A stretch of DNA of 12,795 bases from Actinomycetes bacterium (GCA_021846485.1 JAJZWW010000054.1:1-12795); one strand, 5' to 3'. Counted from the first letter of the stretch, positions 1 to 7,493 are shown. Program-made: numbers and translations. Notes: generated from the letters alone by a model not told the origin.

Positions 1-94
1 TCATGCCGACGGCCCGCAGCATGGCACGCGCCGGCGCCCGCTCGAACCCGTCGGTGACCTCGTGGCTGCGCGGCTTGGGGTGACGGGAGGGCAT
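1..94 (-). CDS. ilvD: Dihydroxy-acid dehydratase IlvD, N-terminal fragment (runs off left edge)
   Basis: Only the first 31 codons are visible, from an ATG at 94-92 to the window edge. The peptide begins MPSRHPKPRSHEVTDGFERA and continues with APARAMLRAVGM, which I recognise as the usual N-terminus of high-GC bacterial IlvD proteins (the VTDG then APARAMLRAVGM pattern). IlvD is the Fe-S enzyme that dehydrates 2,3-dihydroxy acids in valine, isoleucine and leucine synthesis. The catalytic and cluster-binding parts lie outside the window, so a related sugar-acid dehydratase cannot be fully excluded. The start lies 8 bp after the betA stop; no strong Shine-Dalgarno is seen, and the nearest purine-rich stretch is about 20 bases upstream inside betA. 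Translation may therefore depend on coupling to betA. Placement after choline genes is not explained by pathway logic. Confidence 0.8.
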   Translation of the reverse strand, partial: MPSRHPKPRSHEVTDGFERAPARAMLRAVGM

Positions 95-102
95 GCCCGA
101 GC

Positions 103-1872
103 CTACGTCCGCTCCGGGGACGCCCCCACCCCGGTGCCCGGATCCCCGCCGGCGGCGGGCGCCGGTCGTGGTTCGCCGCCGGGTATCCGGCCGCCGGGTG
201 TCCGACCGTCGATCGCCGAAGCAGACCGGGGGCGGCGGTAGAAGTCGAGCCGCTCCTCCGCCAGGGGGGTGCTGCCGGCGATCAGGTCGGCGGCCTTCTC
301 CGCCACCATCATCACCGGGGCGTAGATGTTGCCGTTCGGGATGTAGGGGAACACCGAGGCGTCTACCACCCTCAGGCCCTCCACCCCGTGCACCCGCATC
401 GACGCCGGGTCGACCACCGATCGCTCGTCGACCCCCATGCGGCACGTGCACGACGGGTGCAGGGCAGTCTCGCCGTCCCGGCGGACCCAGTCGAGGATCT
501 GGTCGTCGGTCTCGACCGCCGGGCCGGGGGAGACCTCCCCGCCGTCGTAGGCGGCGAGCGCCGGCTGCGAGAGGATCCGGCGGGTCACGTGGATCGCCTC
601 GACCCACTCCCGGCGGTCCTCGGGGGTGGACAGGTAGTTGAACCGCAGCGCCGGCTTGGCGCGAGGGTCGGTCGAGGTGATCCGCACCGAGCCGCGGGAG
701 TTGGAGTACATCGGGCCGACGTGGACCTGGTAGCCGTGACCACCAGCCGGTGCGGAGCCGTCGTAGCGCACCGCGATCGGCAGGAAGTGGAACATGAGGT
801 TGGGATAGGCCACCTCGTCGTTGCTGCAGGCGAAGCCCCCCGCCTCGAAGTGGTTGGTGGCCCCCGGACCCCGGTGGAGAGCCCACCACTCGACGGCGAC
901 CATCGGGCGCCGGCGCCACTGGAGGTACGGCTGCACCGACACCGGCTCGGTGCACGCGTGCTGCACGTAGACCTCGAGGTGGTCCTGGAGGTTCTCCCCG
1001 ACGCCGGGCAGGTCGGCGACCACGCCGATGCCGAGGGAACGCAGCAGCGCGGCGGGGCCGACGCCGGAGAGCTGGAGGAGCTGCGGCGAGTTGACCGCGC
1101 CCCCACAGAGGATCACCTCGCCCGCCCGGGCCACCTCCACCGGCCGGCCCCGCTCGCGGTACTCGACGCCCACTGCCCTCCGGCCATCGAATACCACCCT
1201 GGTCACCGCCGCCCGGGTGATCACCCGCAGGTTGGGGCGGTCCATCACCGGGTGGAGGTAGGCGCGTGCCGCGCTCAGCCGCCGTCCGCGGTGCACGTTG
1301 CGGTCGAAGGGAGCGAAGCCCTCCTGACGGTAGCCGTTGACGTCGTCGGTCAGGTGGTAGCCGGCCTCGTGGGCGGCCCCGAGCATCGCCTTGAACAGCG
1401 GGTTGGTGGCCGGGCCGCGCTCGAGCACCAGCGGCCCCGAGGTCCCGCGGTACGGCGGGCCGCCGGCCAGGCAGGTCTCCATGCGCTTGAAGTACGGCAG
1501 ACAGTGGGCGTAGTCCCACTCGCCCATGCCCGGGTCGGAGGCCCACCGCTCGTAGTCGAGGGGGTTGCCGCGCTGGAAGATCATCCCGTTGATCGAGCTG
1601 GAGCCACCGAGGACCTTGCCGCGAGCGTGGTAGATCCGCCGGCCGTTCATGTACGGCTCCGGCTCGGACTGGTACTTCCAGTCGAAAAAGCGGCTGCCGA
1701 TCGGGAAGGTCAGCGCCGCCGGCATGTGGATGAACATGTCCCACCAGTAGTCCGGCCGGCCCGCCTCGAGCACGAGCACCTTGGTGCCCGGGTCGGCGGA
1801 CAGCCGGTTGGCCAGGGCGCTGCCGGCAGAGCCCCCGCCGATGATCACGTAGTCGTGGTGACCGTCGGTCAC
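103..1872 (-). CDS. betA: Choline dehydrogenase (GMC oxidoreductase family)
   Basis: FAD-dependent enzyme expected to oxidise choline to betaine aldehyde. The 589-residue protein shows the N-terminal dinucleotide motif GGGSAG (12-17), the GMC signatures at about 85-99 (GKVLGGSSSINGM) and 257-272 (GGAVNSPQLLQLSGVG), and the C-terminal catalytic His472 (in LHPSCTCRMG) with Asn515 (in NGN). It follows E. coli BetA closely as I recall it, including PEPYMNGRR, NHFEAGGF and RVHGVEGLRVVDAS. I chose the GTG at 1872 rather than the ATG at 1908: the GTG overlaps the upstream aldehyde dehydrogenase stop by 4 bp (GTGA), has GGGAG four bases before it, and begins right at the conserved FAD fold. The last ~40 residues (after about 550) are a Gly/Pro/Arg-rich tail containing a repeat and are not part of the family core. 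Choline specificity is inferred from similarity and from the neighbouring betaine-aldehyde-type dehydrogenase and betaine-type transporter. Confidence 0.92.
   Translation of the reverse strand: MTDGHHDYVIIGGGSAGSALANRLSADPGTKVLVLEAGRPDYWWDMFIHMPAALTFPIGSRFFDWKYQSEPEPYMNGRRIYHARGKVLGGSSSINGMIFQRGNPLDYERWASDPGMGEWDYAHCLPYFKRMETCLAGGPPYRGTSGPLVLERGPATNPLFKAMLGAAHEAGYHLTDDVNGYRQEGFAPFDRNVHRGRRLSAARAYLHPVMDRPNLRVITRAAVTRVVFDGRRAVGVEYRERGRPVEVARAGEVILCGGAVNSPQLLQLSGVGPAALLRSLGIGVVADLPGVGENLQDHLEVYVQHACTEPVSVQPYLQWRRRPMVAVEWWALHRGPGATNHFEAGGFACSNDEVAYPNLMFHFLPIAVRYDGSAPAGGHGYQVHVGPMYSNSRGSVRITSTDPRAKPALRFNYLSTPEDRREWVEAIHVTRRILSQPALAAYDGGEVSPGPAVETDDQILDWVRRDGETALHPSCTCRMGVDERSVVDPASMRVHGVEGLRVVDASVFPYIPNGNIYAPVMMVAEKAADLIAGSTPLAEERLDFYRRPRSASAIDGRTPGGRIPGGEPRPAPAAGGDPGTGVGASPERT
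175..204. repeat. Imperfect 15-bp tandem repeat in the betA tail
   Basis: Positions 175-189 (gccgccgggtatccg) and 190-204 (gccgccgggtgtccg) are adjacent copies differing at one base. On the minus strand they encode RTPGG followed by RIPGG in the low-complexity C-terminal tail of BetA. Because the unit is a multiple of three, the reading frame is kept. Confidence 0.85.
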
Positions 1873-3320
1873 TGTGCTCCCTTTGTCCGGTAGAGGATGG
1901 TCTTCCACTCACTGAAGCGCTCCAGTACCGACGTGCCGCCCACGCGACCCGTCCCGCTGATGCTGGCGGAGCGGCCTCCGAAGGGGAGCTGCGACTCCCA
2001 GGTGTTGGTGGAGAGGTTGATGTTGACCCACCCGGTGCGGGCCGCTTCGGCAAAGCGCAGGCCGCGCTCCAAGTCGGCGGTGAAAACCGAGGCGAGCAGC
2101 CCGTAGGGCGAGGCGTTGGTGAGCTCGAGGGCCTCCCCGTCGCTCGCCACCTCGATGACCGGCACGACCGGTCCGAAGGTCTCCTCCGCGGCGATGGTCA
2201 TGGTCGGGTCGACGGCGTCGAGGATCGTCGGCGGGTAGTAGAGCCGCGTCGGCCGGCCCGCCTCGCGCCGGCCGCCCCGCAGCACCCGGGCGCCTTTCCC
2301 CTCCGCCTCAGCCACATGGGCGTCGACCTTGGCGGCGACCGCCTCGTTGTTGAGCGGCCCCATCGTCGTCGCCGGGTCGGTCGGGTCGCCGAGCACCACC
2401 GAGGCGTCGGTGGCGGCCACGACCGCCTCGACCAGCTCCGCCCGCCGGGAGCGGTGCACCAAGAAGCGCTCCCCCGCCGTGCAGCTCTGACCGGCGCAGA
2501 GGTAGGCCGACTCGAGCACCGCCGGCACGACCACGTCGAGGTCGGCGTCGGCGAGCACCACCATCGGCCCGTTGCCACCGAGCTCGAGCAGCTGCGCCTT
2601 GCCGGCCGCGCGGGCGGCGATGTGCCGGCCGGTGGCCACCGAGCCGATGAAACCCACGGCGTTGGTGAGCGGATGGCCCACGACGGCGTCGCCGACCTCG
2701 GGCCCGTCGCCGGCCACCACGTTGAGCACCCCGGGCGGCCAGTCCGCCTCGCTCAGCACCTCGGCGAGGAGCAAGGAGCAGGCGGAGGTGGACGGGGCAG
2801 GCACCCACACGACGGTGTTTCCCGCCGCCAGGGCGGGGGCAACGAGCTCGGCCGCCATGGTGTAGGGCCAGTTCCACGGCACGACCACCCCGACCACGCC
2901 GAGGGGGACCCGGCGGAGCAGGCAGCCACGGTCGGGGCTCACCGAGGGCGGGGCGATGCCGGCGACCCGGGCGGCGTCCTCGCCGGCCATCCGGAAGTAG
3001 ACGACCAGCTCGTCGACCTCGTCGGCCGACTCGGCGAGCGGTTTGCCCTGGTCCTCGGTGAGGGTCCGGACCAGCTCGTCGCGACGACGCTCGACGGCGG
3101 CGGCGGCGGCGTGGCAGCGGGCGGCGCGCTGCGCGGGGACGGTCCCGGCCCAGAGAGGGGCGGCGCGCGCGGCGGCGTCGACCGCCCGGTTGGCGTCGTC
3201 GCGGCTCCCCCAGGAGACGGTGCAAAAGGCCTCGCCGTGCCCGGGGCTGGTCGCCTCACGGGTCTCGCCCCCGGCGCTGGGTGCCCATTCCCCGTCGACT
3301 AGGAACCGGCGAAGCCTCAT
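1869..3320 (-). CDS. betB: NAD(P)-dependent aldehyde dehydrogenase, probable betaine-aldehyde dehydrogenase
   Basis: A full-length 483-residue ALDH superfamily protein, expected to oxidise betaine aldehyde, the BetA product, to glycine betaine. Visible landmarks are the PWNWP motif with Asn150, the GFIGS cofactor turn (223-227), the general-base Glu246 in LELGGN, the catalytic Cys280 in AGQSCTAGER and the EETFGP motif (379-384). The usual Lys-Pro pair after the NTVV strand is replaced: the sequence reads NTVVWVPAPSTS, putting Val173 where many ALDHs have the lysine that contacts the adenosine ribose of NAD(P). The gene starts with ATG at 3320 (weak ribosome site), 28 bp after the PLP-enzyme stop, and its stop overlaps the betA GTG start by 4 bp. 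The betaine-aldehyde role rests mainly on that coupling; ALDH substrate cannot be read from sequence alone. Confidence 0.88.
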   Translation of the reverse strand: MRLRRFLVDGEWAPSAGGETREATSPGHGEAFCTVSWGSRDDANRAVDAAARAAPLWAGTVPAQRAARCHAAAAAVERRRDELVRTLTEDQGKPLAESADEVDELVVYFRMAGEDAARVAGIAPPSVSPDRGCLLRRVPLGVVGVVVPWNWPYTMAAELVAPALAAGNTVVWVPAPSTSACSLLLAEVLSEADWPPGVLNVVAGDGPEVGDAVVGHPLTNAVGFIGSVATGRHIAARAAGKAQLLELGGNGPMVVLADADLDVVVPAVLESAYLCAGQSCTAGERFLVHRSRRAELVEAVVAATDASVVLGDPTDPATTMGPLNNEAVAAKVDAHVAEAEGKGARVLRGGRREAGRPTRLYYPPTILDAVDPTMTIAAEETFGPVVPVIEVASDGEALELTNASPYGLLASVFTADLERGLRFAEAARTGWVNINLSTNTWESQLPFGGRSASISGTGRVGGTSVLERFSEWKTILYRTKGAQ

Positions 3321-3327
3321 CTCGGGC

Positions 3328-3357
3328 CGCCGATCACAAGAACGCCGATCACAAGAA
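3328..3357. repeat. Perfect 15-bp tandem duplication spanning a stop codon
   Basis: The unit cgccgatcacaagaa occurs at 3328-3342 and again at 3343-3357 with no mismatch. On the minus strand each copy contains TTC TTG TGA in the frame of the PLP enzyme, so the gene ends FL-stop and then, in frame, SAFL-stop. The duplication makes up about half of the 28-bp gap before the aldehyde dehydrogenase. Confidence 0.95.
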
Positions 3358-4314
3358 GTAGTCCGTCAGGTACTTCTCCCCCTCGTCGCAGAGGAACGTC
3401 ACGATGTGGCGCCGCTCGGGGTGGCGCTCCCGGAGCCGGCGCGCGGCGACCAGGTGGGCGCCCGAGCTCGGACCGACGAGCAGGCCGTGCGCGGCTGCAA
3501 GACGGCGCATCTCGGCTACCGCCTCCTCGCTGACGACGGGGTACAGCTCGTCGACCAGGTCGCGGTGACGGGCGAGGATCCCGGGGACGAAGCCGTCGGA
3601 GATCCCCTCGATCAGGTGACGCCCGATCTCGCCGCAGAGGATCGTGCAGCTCTCGTCGGGTTCGACCGCGGCCACCAGACAGTCCGGGTTGGCCTCGCGG
3701 AAGCACTGGCCCACCCCGACGACGGTGCCCCCGGTGCCGATCCCGCCCACCACTGCGTCGGGCACCACACCGGAAGGGAGCTGGCGGAGGATCTCGGGGC
3801 CGAGCCAGGTGCGGTTCTCCTCGACGTTCCACTCCGAGTCGAACTGCTGGGGGGCCCACCAGCCCGGCTGCTCCCCGAGCTCCCGAGCCTTGGCGAGGGC
3901 GTCGTTGACGTGGAAGTCACCCACGGTCACCACCTCCGCCCCGAACGCCCGGGAGATCGCGGTGCGCTCGGGGCTCATACCGTCGGGCATGACCACGAGC
4001 ATGCGATAGCCCTTGACCGCGGCCACCATGCTCAGGGCGTTGCCGGTGTTGCCGCTGCTCGCCTCGACGATGGTGTCACCCGGCCGGAGCAGCCCCTCCT
4101 CCTCGGCCCGCTCGACCATGTAGCGGGCGATGCGCGCCTTTATCGACCCCGACGGGTTCAGGTGCTCGAGCTTCACCCAGATCCCGTCGATCTCGAGCAG
4201 CGGGGTGTCCCCGATGGCGTCGAGGACGCTACGTGCTGTATCCGGGCGCGGTGACGGTGCCTCTGCCGGGCGTCTTGCCCTGGCCTCCGCCCGGACGCCC
4301 GCAGCCCCGCTCAC
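3349..4314 (-). CDS. PLP-dependent cysteine synthase / cystathionine beta-synthase family protein
   Basis: A 321-residue fold-type II PLP enzyme. Lys59 in NPSGSIKAR is the predicted Schiff-base lysine, SSGNTG (86-91) matches the substrate-carboxylate loop of cysteine synthases, GGIGTGG (190-196) is the phosphate-binding loop and PSSGAH (282-287) carries the serine near the pyridine nitrogen. The family makes cysteine from O-acetylserine, or cystathionine from serine and homocysteine; the sequence does not decide between these. Compared with CysK/CysM the lysine motif has Ala in place of the common Asp (SIKAR versus SVKDR) and Ser in place of the first Thr of TSGNTG. The start is a GTG at 4314 with AAGGG six bases upstream; it gives a ~28-residue Ala/Arg-rich extension before SVLDAIGDTPLL, and I see no alternative start nearer the fold. 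It sits between the transporter and the choline oxidation genes, an unusual place for a sulfur amino acid enzyme. Confidence 0.87.
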   Translation of the reverse strand: MSGAAGVRAEARARRPAEAPSPRPDTARSVLDAIGDTPLLEIDGIWVKLEHLNPSGSIKARIARYMVERAEEEGLLRPGDTIVEASSGNTGNALSMVAAVKGYRMLVVMPDGMSPERTAISRAFGAEVVTVGDFHVNDALAKARELGEQPGWWAPQQFDSEWNVEENRTWLGPEILRQLPSGVVPDAVVGGIGTGGTVVGVGQCFREANPDCLVAAVEPDESCTILCGEIGRHLIEGISDGFVPGILARHRDLVDELYPVVSEEAVAEMRRLAAAHGLLVGPSSGAHLVAARRLRERHPERRHIVTFLCDEGEKYLTDYFL

Positions 4315-4387
4315 CGACGGCCCTTCATTTCGGTTCGTCGCATCCCGTTTCCCTCTCTCGTTGATGTGTGGACGGGGGCAGCCGCGG

Positions 4388-5437
4388 TCAGGTCCCCGGC
4401 GGCGGGACCACGATCTTGGTGTCGGAGCCGTGGAGCCAGGAGCTCACCAGGCTGGCGTGCGAGCTCACGAAGGCCTTCGCCGCCGCGGTGTCGCTCATCT
4501 TCTTCACGGCCATGTCGTAGGCAACTTGGTCCTGGTCGCCGGAGGTCCAGTGGAATCGCTTGATGAACGCCGCGACCGCCGGAGCCGTCGAGGGGAGCTT
4601 GGCGTTCTCGATCTTGTACAGGTCGTAGGGAGGGTACGCGCAGTTGACCTTCGCCGCCGGCAGCTTGGCGCACGCCGTCGTCCACGGCGGGAGCTTCACC
4701 TGGGAGAACTTGTAGATCGCATTCTCGTACTGCGGCGTGTACCAGTAGAAGATGATCGGCTTCTTCTGCTTGTAGGCGGTCTTTATCTCGGTGAGCTGCG
4801 CCGCCTCCGAGCCGGCATAGATCACCTTCATGTTGATGTGGAGGTTCTTCATCAGCGCTGCGTCGTTGGTGACATAACTCGGCGAGCCGTCGAGGAACTG
4901 GCCCTGAGGCGCCGACTGCGGCGTCACGAACATCTTCCAGTCCTTCTGCACGCCCTTCCAGGTGGCGAGCTCCGGGTGGGCCTTCATCAGGTAGGTCGGC
5001 ACGTACCAGCCGATGTTGCCGAGCGGGCCCTCCTGGCCGGCGTTGATCACCTGGTGGTTGCCAACGACGTAGCGCTGGTACTGGTTGGCGTGCCCCCACT
5101 CCTCGAGGACCGCCGACACCTGGCCCTTGGCGGTGGCCGGCCACGCCGGGATCTCCGAGAGGTCGATCAGCTTCACCGGGTAGTGGAGATCGTGCTCGAT
5201 CACGTACTGGGCCACCACGTTGTTGGCGAGAGAACCCTCCCAGGAGTTGGTCACCAGCGTGATCGTGGGCTTGTTGGCCGAGCCGGCCGCCTGCCCGCTG
5301 CTGCCGCTGCCGGTCTGACTGGCCGCTCCACCTGTGGAGGTGCTGGCGTTACATCCACTGACGAGCATGGCCGCCGCGACGCCGAGCGCCCCGAGCGCCA
5401 GTCGCCGCCTGCGATGAATAGTGCGGATCTCGGTCAT
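4388..5437 (-). CDS. proX: Glycine betaine/choline-type ABC transporter substrate-binding lipoprotein
   Basis: A 349-residue extracytoplasmic binding protein of the OpuAC/ProX family. It has an Arg-rich N-terminus, a hydrophobic stretch (about 13-27) and a lipobox LVSGC with the lipid-attached Cys29, followed by a Ser/Gly/Ala-rich linker to about residue 55. The binding domain begins at KPTITLVTNSWEGS; Trp66, Trp114 (EEWGH), Trp144 (NIGWYVP) and Trp232 (FYWYTP) are candidates for the aromatic cage that holds the trimethylammonium group in this family. Cys256 and Cys266 could form a disulfide. The ATG at 5437 is supported by GGGGAGG at 5446-5452, eight bases upstream and the best ribosome site in the window, consistent with the high expression binding proteins need. 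It lies 52 bp after the permease. Whether the ligand is choline, betaine or another quaternary amine is not resolved. Confidence 0.93.
   Translation of the reverse strand: MTEIRTIHRRRRLALGALGVAAAMLVSGCNASTSTGGAASQTGSGSSGQAAGSANKPTITLVTNSWEGSLANNVVAQYVIEHDLHYPVKLIDLSEIPAWPATAKGQVSAVLEEWGHANQYQRYVVGNHQVINAGQEGPLGNIGWYVPTYLMKAHPELATWKGVQKDWKMFVTPQSAPQGQFLDGSPSYVTNDAALMKNLHINMKVIYAGSEAAQLTEIKTAYKQKKPIIFYWYTPQYENAIYKFSQVKLPPWTTACAKLPAAKVNCAYPPYDLYKIENAKLPSTAPAVAAFIKRFHWTSGDQDQVAYDMAVKKMSDTAAAKAFVSSHASLVSSWLHGSDTKIVVPPPGT
4391..4409. other. GC-rich hairpin at the end of the binding-protein gene
   Basis: ggtccc (4391-4396) and gggacc (4404-4409) form a perfect 6-bp stem with a 7-base loop, directly before the binding-protein stop codon. 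No T-run follows in either direction, so it does not look like an intrinsic terminator. It could protect the 3' end of the upstream mRNA, but a stem this short in GC-rich DNA can arise by chance. Confidence 0.35.
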
Positions 5438-5489
5438 GTCTGGTTCCTCCCCATTGGGTTTGATGGCTGTTTCCTTGCGCTCTTGGTGC

Positions 5490-7493
5490 TCACGTTGCAG
5501 AGGTGAAGGTGCCGGCGCGGGACCTGCCCTGGGTGAGGCGGTCGAAGATGACGCCGAGCAGGACGATGCTCAGCCCTGCGGTCAGGCCCTGGCCGAACTG
5601 GTCGCGTTCGAGGCCGACAACGACGGAGTAGCCGAGCCCGCCCGCACCGACCAGACCGGCGACGATCACCTCGGCCAACACGAGCATGATCGTCTGGTTG
5701 ACGGCGAGCAGCAGGTACGGGCGGGCGAGGGGCAGCTCGATCTTGCCCAGCCGCTGCCGGGCGGTGGCCCCGAAGGCGTCGCCCGCTTCCACGACGTCGA
5801 CGGGCACCGAGCGCAGACCGAGGGTGGTGGCCCGCACCGCCGCCGGTAGGGCGTAGACGAGCGATGCGACCACGCCCGCGACGTTGCCGACGCTGAAGAA
5901 CAGCACGACCGGGATCAGGTACACGAACGCCGGCATTGTTTGCAGGAGGTCGAGCACCGGCCGCAGGAGGCGGTCGACCGCCCGGGAGCGGTACGCGGCG
6001 ATCCCGAGCGGGATGCCGATGAGCAGGTCGAGCACCAGGGCGACGACGACCTGGCTGAGCGTGACCGTCGTCGCCGACCACACCTGCATGAGGCCAATGG
6101 CGACGACGCAGGCGCCGAGCAGCAGCGCCCGGCGCAGGCCACCGAACAGCCAACCGGCCCCACCGACGACGGCGAGGACCACCCACCACGGCAGAGCGGT
6201 CAGGACGCGTTGGAGTGGGTTGAGGACGTCGAGAGTCAGGAAGCTGCTGAGATTGGACGTCCCGCCGACCACCGGGATGGACGCGAAGTGGTACAGCCGG
6301 TTCTGCAGGGTGCTGAGGGCGGTGTTGATCGGTGTGCTCACTGACAGCGACCAGCCGCTCGGGAAATCTCCCAGTCCGGCGCCGTAGTGGGCAGCCAGCA
6401 CGACGAGCACCACGGCGCCCCACAGCAGCGCCAGCTGCCGAGCCGACCGCCGCCCCGATCGGCCGATGCGACCGCCGAACGCGCCCGACGAGCGGTCCAG
6501 CGCCATGGCCATCAGGACGATAACGATCCCAGCCGTGAAGGCGTCACCGACGTTGACCACGTTGAGCGCCTGGAGGACCGAGTCCCCCAGGCCGCCGGTC
6601 CCGACGAGGGAGGCGATCACGACGACCGACAGCGCCATCATGATGACCTGGTTGAGGCCGAGCAGGATCGACTGGAGAGCGAGGGGGAGCTCCACCTTCC
6701 GCAGGACCTGCCCACGGGTGGCCCCGAAGGCGGCGGCCGCCTCCACGACGTCGCCCCCCACGGTGGTGATGCCGAGCTGGGTGAAGCGCACGATGGGCGG
6801 AACGGCGTAGATGAACGTTGCGACGATGCCTGCCGGGTTGCCGATGGAGAAGAGGATCACTACCGGGACCAGGTAGGCATACGAGGGCAGCATCTGCATC
6901 ACGTCGAGGACCGGCCGGACCAGCTGGCCCACTGGCCTCCAAACCGCTGCTGCCACGCCGAGCGGCAGGCCGACGAGCACCGACAGGATGATCGCCACCG
7001 CCATCAGCGACAGCGTCGCCATTGACTCGCCCCACAGACCGGACAGGCCGAGCACGGCCACGACCACGGCGCTGAACGAAGCTGTACGCCATCCCCCTGC
7101 GAGCCAAGACGCCGCTCCGGCTGCCGCCAGCACACCGACCCACGTCATCCACGTCAGGAACGACAGCAGCCCGTTGGTGCAGACCGCCAACACGGTGCTG
7201 ATGTCACCGATCACCGTCCCGAGGAAGAAGTTGCTCTGCTGGTGCGCAGTCACCCAGTTGTCCAGCGAGCTGAACCCGCCTGCCACACCCGGGTTCCAGC
7301 GGGCGGGGAAGCCGGCGTGGAAGCCGCTCAGGGCGGCCGCTGCCGCTACCACCGCCACCGCTCCACCAGCCGACAGCAGCCAGCAGACGGCCGGCCGGTG
7401 GGGCGAGCTCGGGCCGTTACCGGGTGCAGCGGCACGGGGGCTCGGGGCGTCGACCGCTCCCTCGGCGACGGCGATTTCGCCGTGAGCGAGCAT
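5490..7493 (-). CDS. proW: Double-length ABC transporter permease, two fused ProW-type domains
   Basis: A 667-residue membrane protein that holds two complete permease units in tandem. Unit 1 has its BPD_transp_1-type core at about 155-335, with the EAA loop EAAAAFGATRGQVLRKVELP (251-270). Unit 2 has its core at about 470-655, with EAGDAFGATARQRLGKIELP (569-588). The repeat extends beyond the cores: each unit begins with a transmembrane segment and an external stretch (FPARW... at ~62, FPSGW... at ~377), then a membrane segment before the core. ProW-type permeases usually carry one such core and work as dimers, so this chain probably acts as a pseudo-dimer with one binding protein and the ProV-type ATPase. 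I chose the ATG at 7493, which shares one base with the ATPase stop (TGATG) and has GGGGA seven bases upstream; a GTG one codon earlier (7496) is also possible. The N-terminal ~33 residues look cytoplasmic and disordered. Confidence 0.92.
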   Translation of the reverse strand: MLAHGEIAVAEGAVDAPSPRAAAPGNGPSSPHRPAVCWLLSAGGAVAVVAAAAALSGFHAGFPARWNPGVAGGFSSLDNWVTAHQQSNFFLGTVIGDISTVLAVCTNGLLSFLTWMTWVGVLAAAGAASWLAGGWRTASFSAVVVAVLGLSGLWGESMATLSLMAVAIILSVLVGLPLGVAAAVWRPVGQLVRPVLDVMQMLPSYAYLVPVVILFSIGNPAGIVATFIYAVPPIVRFTQLGITTVGGDVVEAAAAFGATRGQVLRKVELPLALQSILLGLNQVIMMALSVVVIASLVGTGGLGDSVLQALNVVNVGDAFTAGIVIVLMAMALDRSSGAFGGRIGRSGRRSARQLALLWGAVVLVVLAAHYGAGLGDFPSGWSLSVSTPINTALSTLQNRLYHFASIPVVGGTSNLSSFLTLDVLNPLQRVLTALPWWVVLAVVGGAGWLFGGLRRALLLGACVVAIGLMQVWSATTVTLSQVVVALVLDLLIGIPLGIAAYRSRAVDRLLRPVLDLLQTMPAFVYLIPVVLFFSVGNVAGVVASLVYALPAAVRATTLGLRSVPVDVVEAGDAFGATARQRLGKIELPLARPYLLLAVNQTIMLVLAEVIVAGLVGAGGLGYSVVVGLERDQFGQGLTAGLSIVLLGVIFDRLTQGRSRAGTFTSAT

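Noticed and set aside
388..1893. 501-codon open frame on the plus strand opposite betA
   Set aside because: It lies antisense to a clear GMC oxidoreductase, is rich in His, Arg, Val, Gly and Asp as mirror frames of GC-rich genes are, and shows no recognisable domain.
1873..1908. Upstream ATG for betA at 1908, adding 12 residues
   Set aside because: It would give a 40-base overlap with betB, the added residues are unlike the family, and the GTG at 1872 has a good ribosome site and the operon-typical 4-bp overlap.
2316..3302. 328-codon plus-strand frame opposite betB
   Set aside because: Antisense mirror of a conserved aldehyde dehydrogenase, with His/Gly/Arg-rich composition and no domain.
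5434..5493. 19-codon frame from a GTG overlapping the permease stop to a TGA overlapping the proX ATG
   Set aside because: No ribosome site, the proX Shine-Dalgarno lies inside it, and starts followed by A (ATGA) create such stops by chance; the same frame is open far upstream as a shadow.
4130..5506. 458-codon open frame on the plus strand opposite proX and the PLP gene
   Set aside because: It spans two real minus-strand genes and their gap, has low-complexity Arg/Leu/Val/His-rich composition and no motifs.
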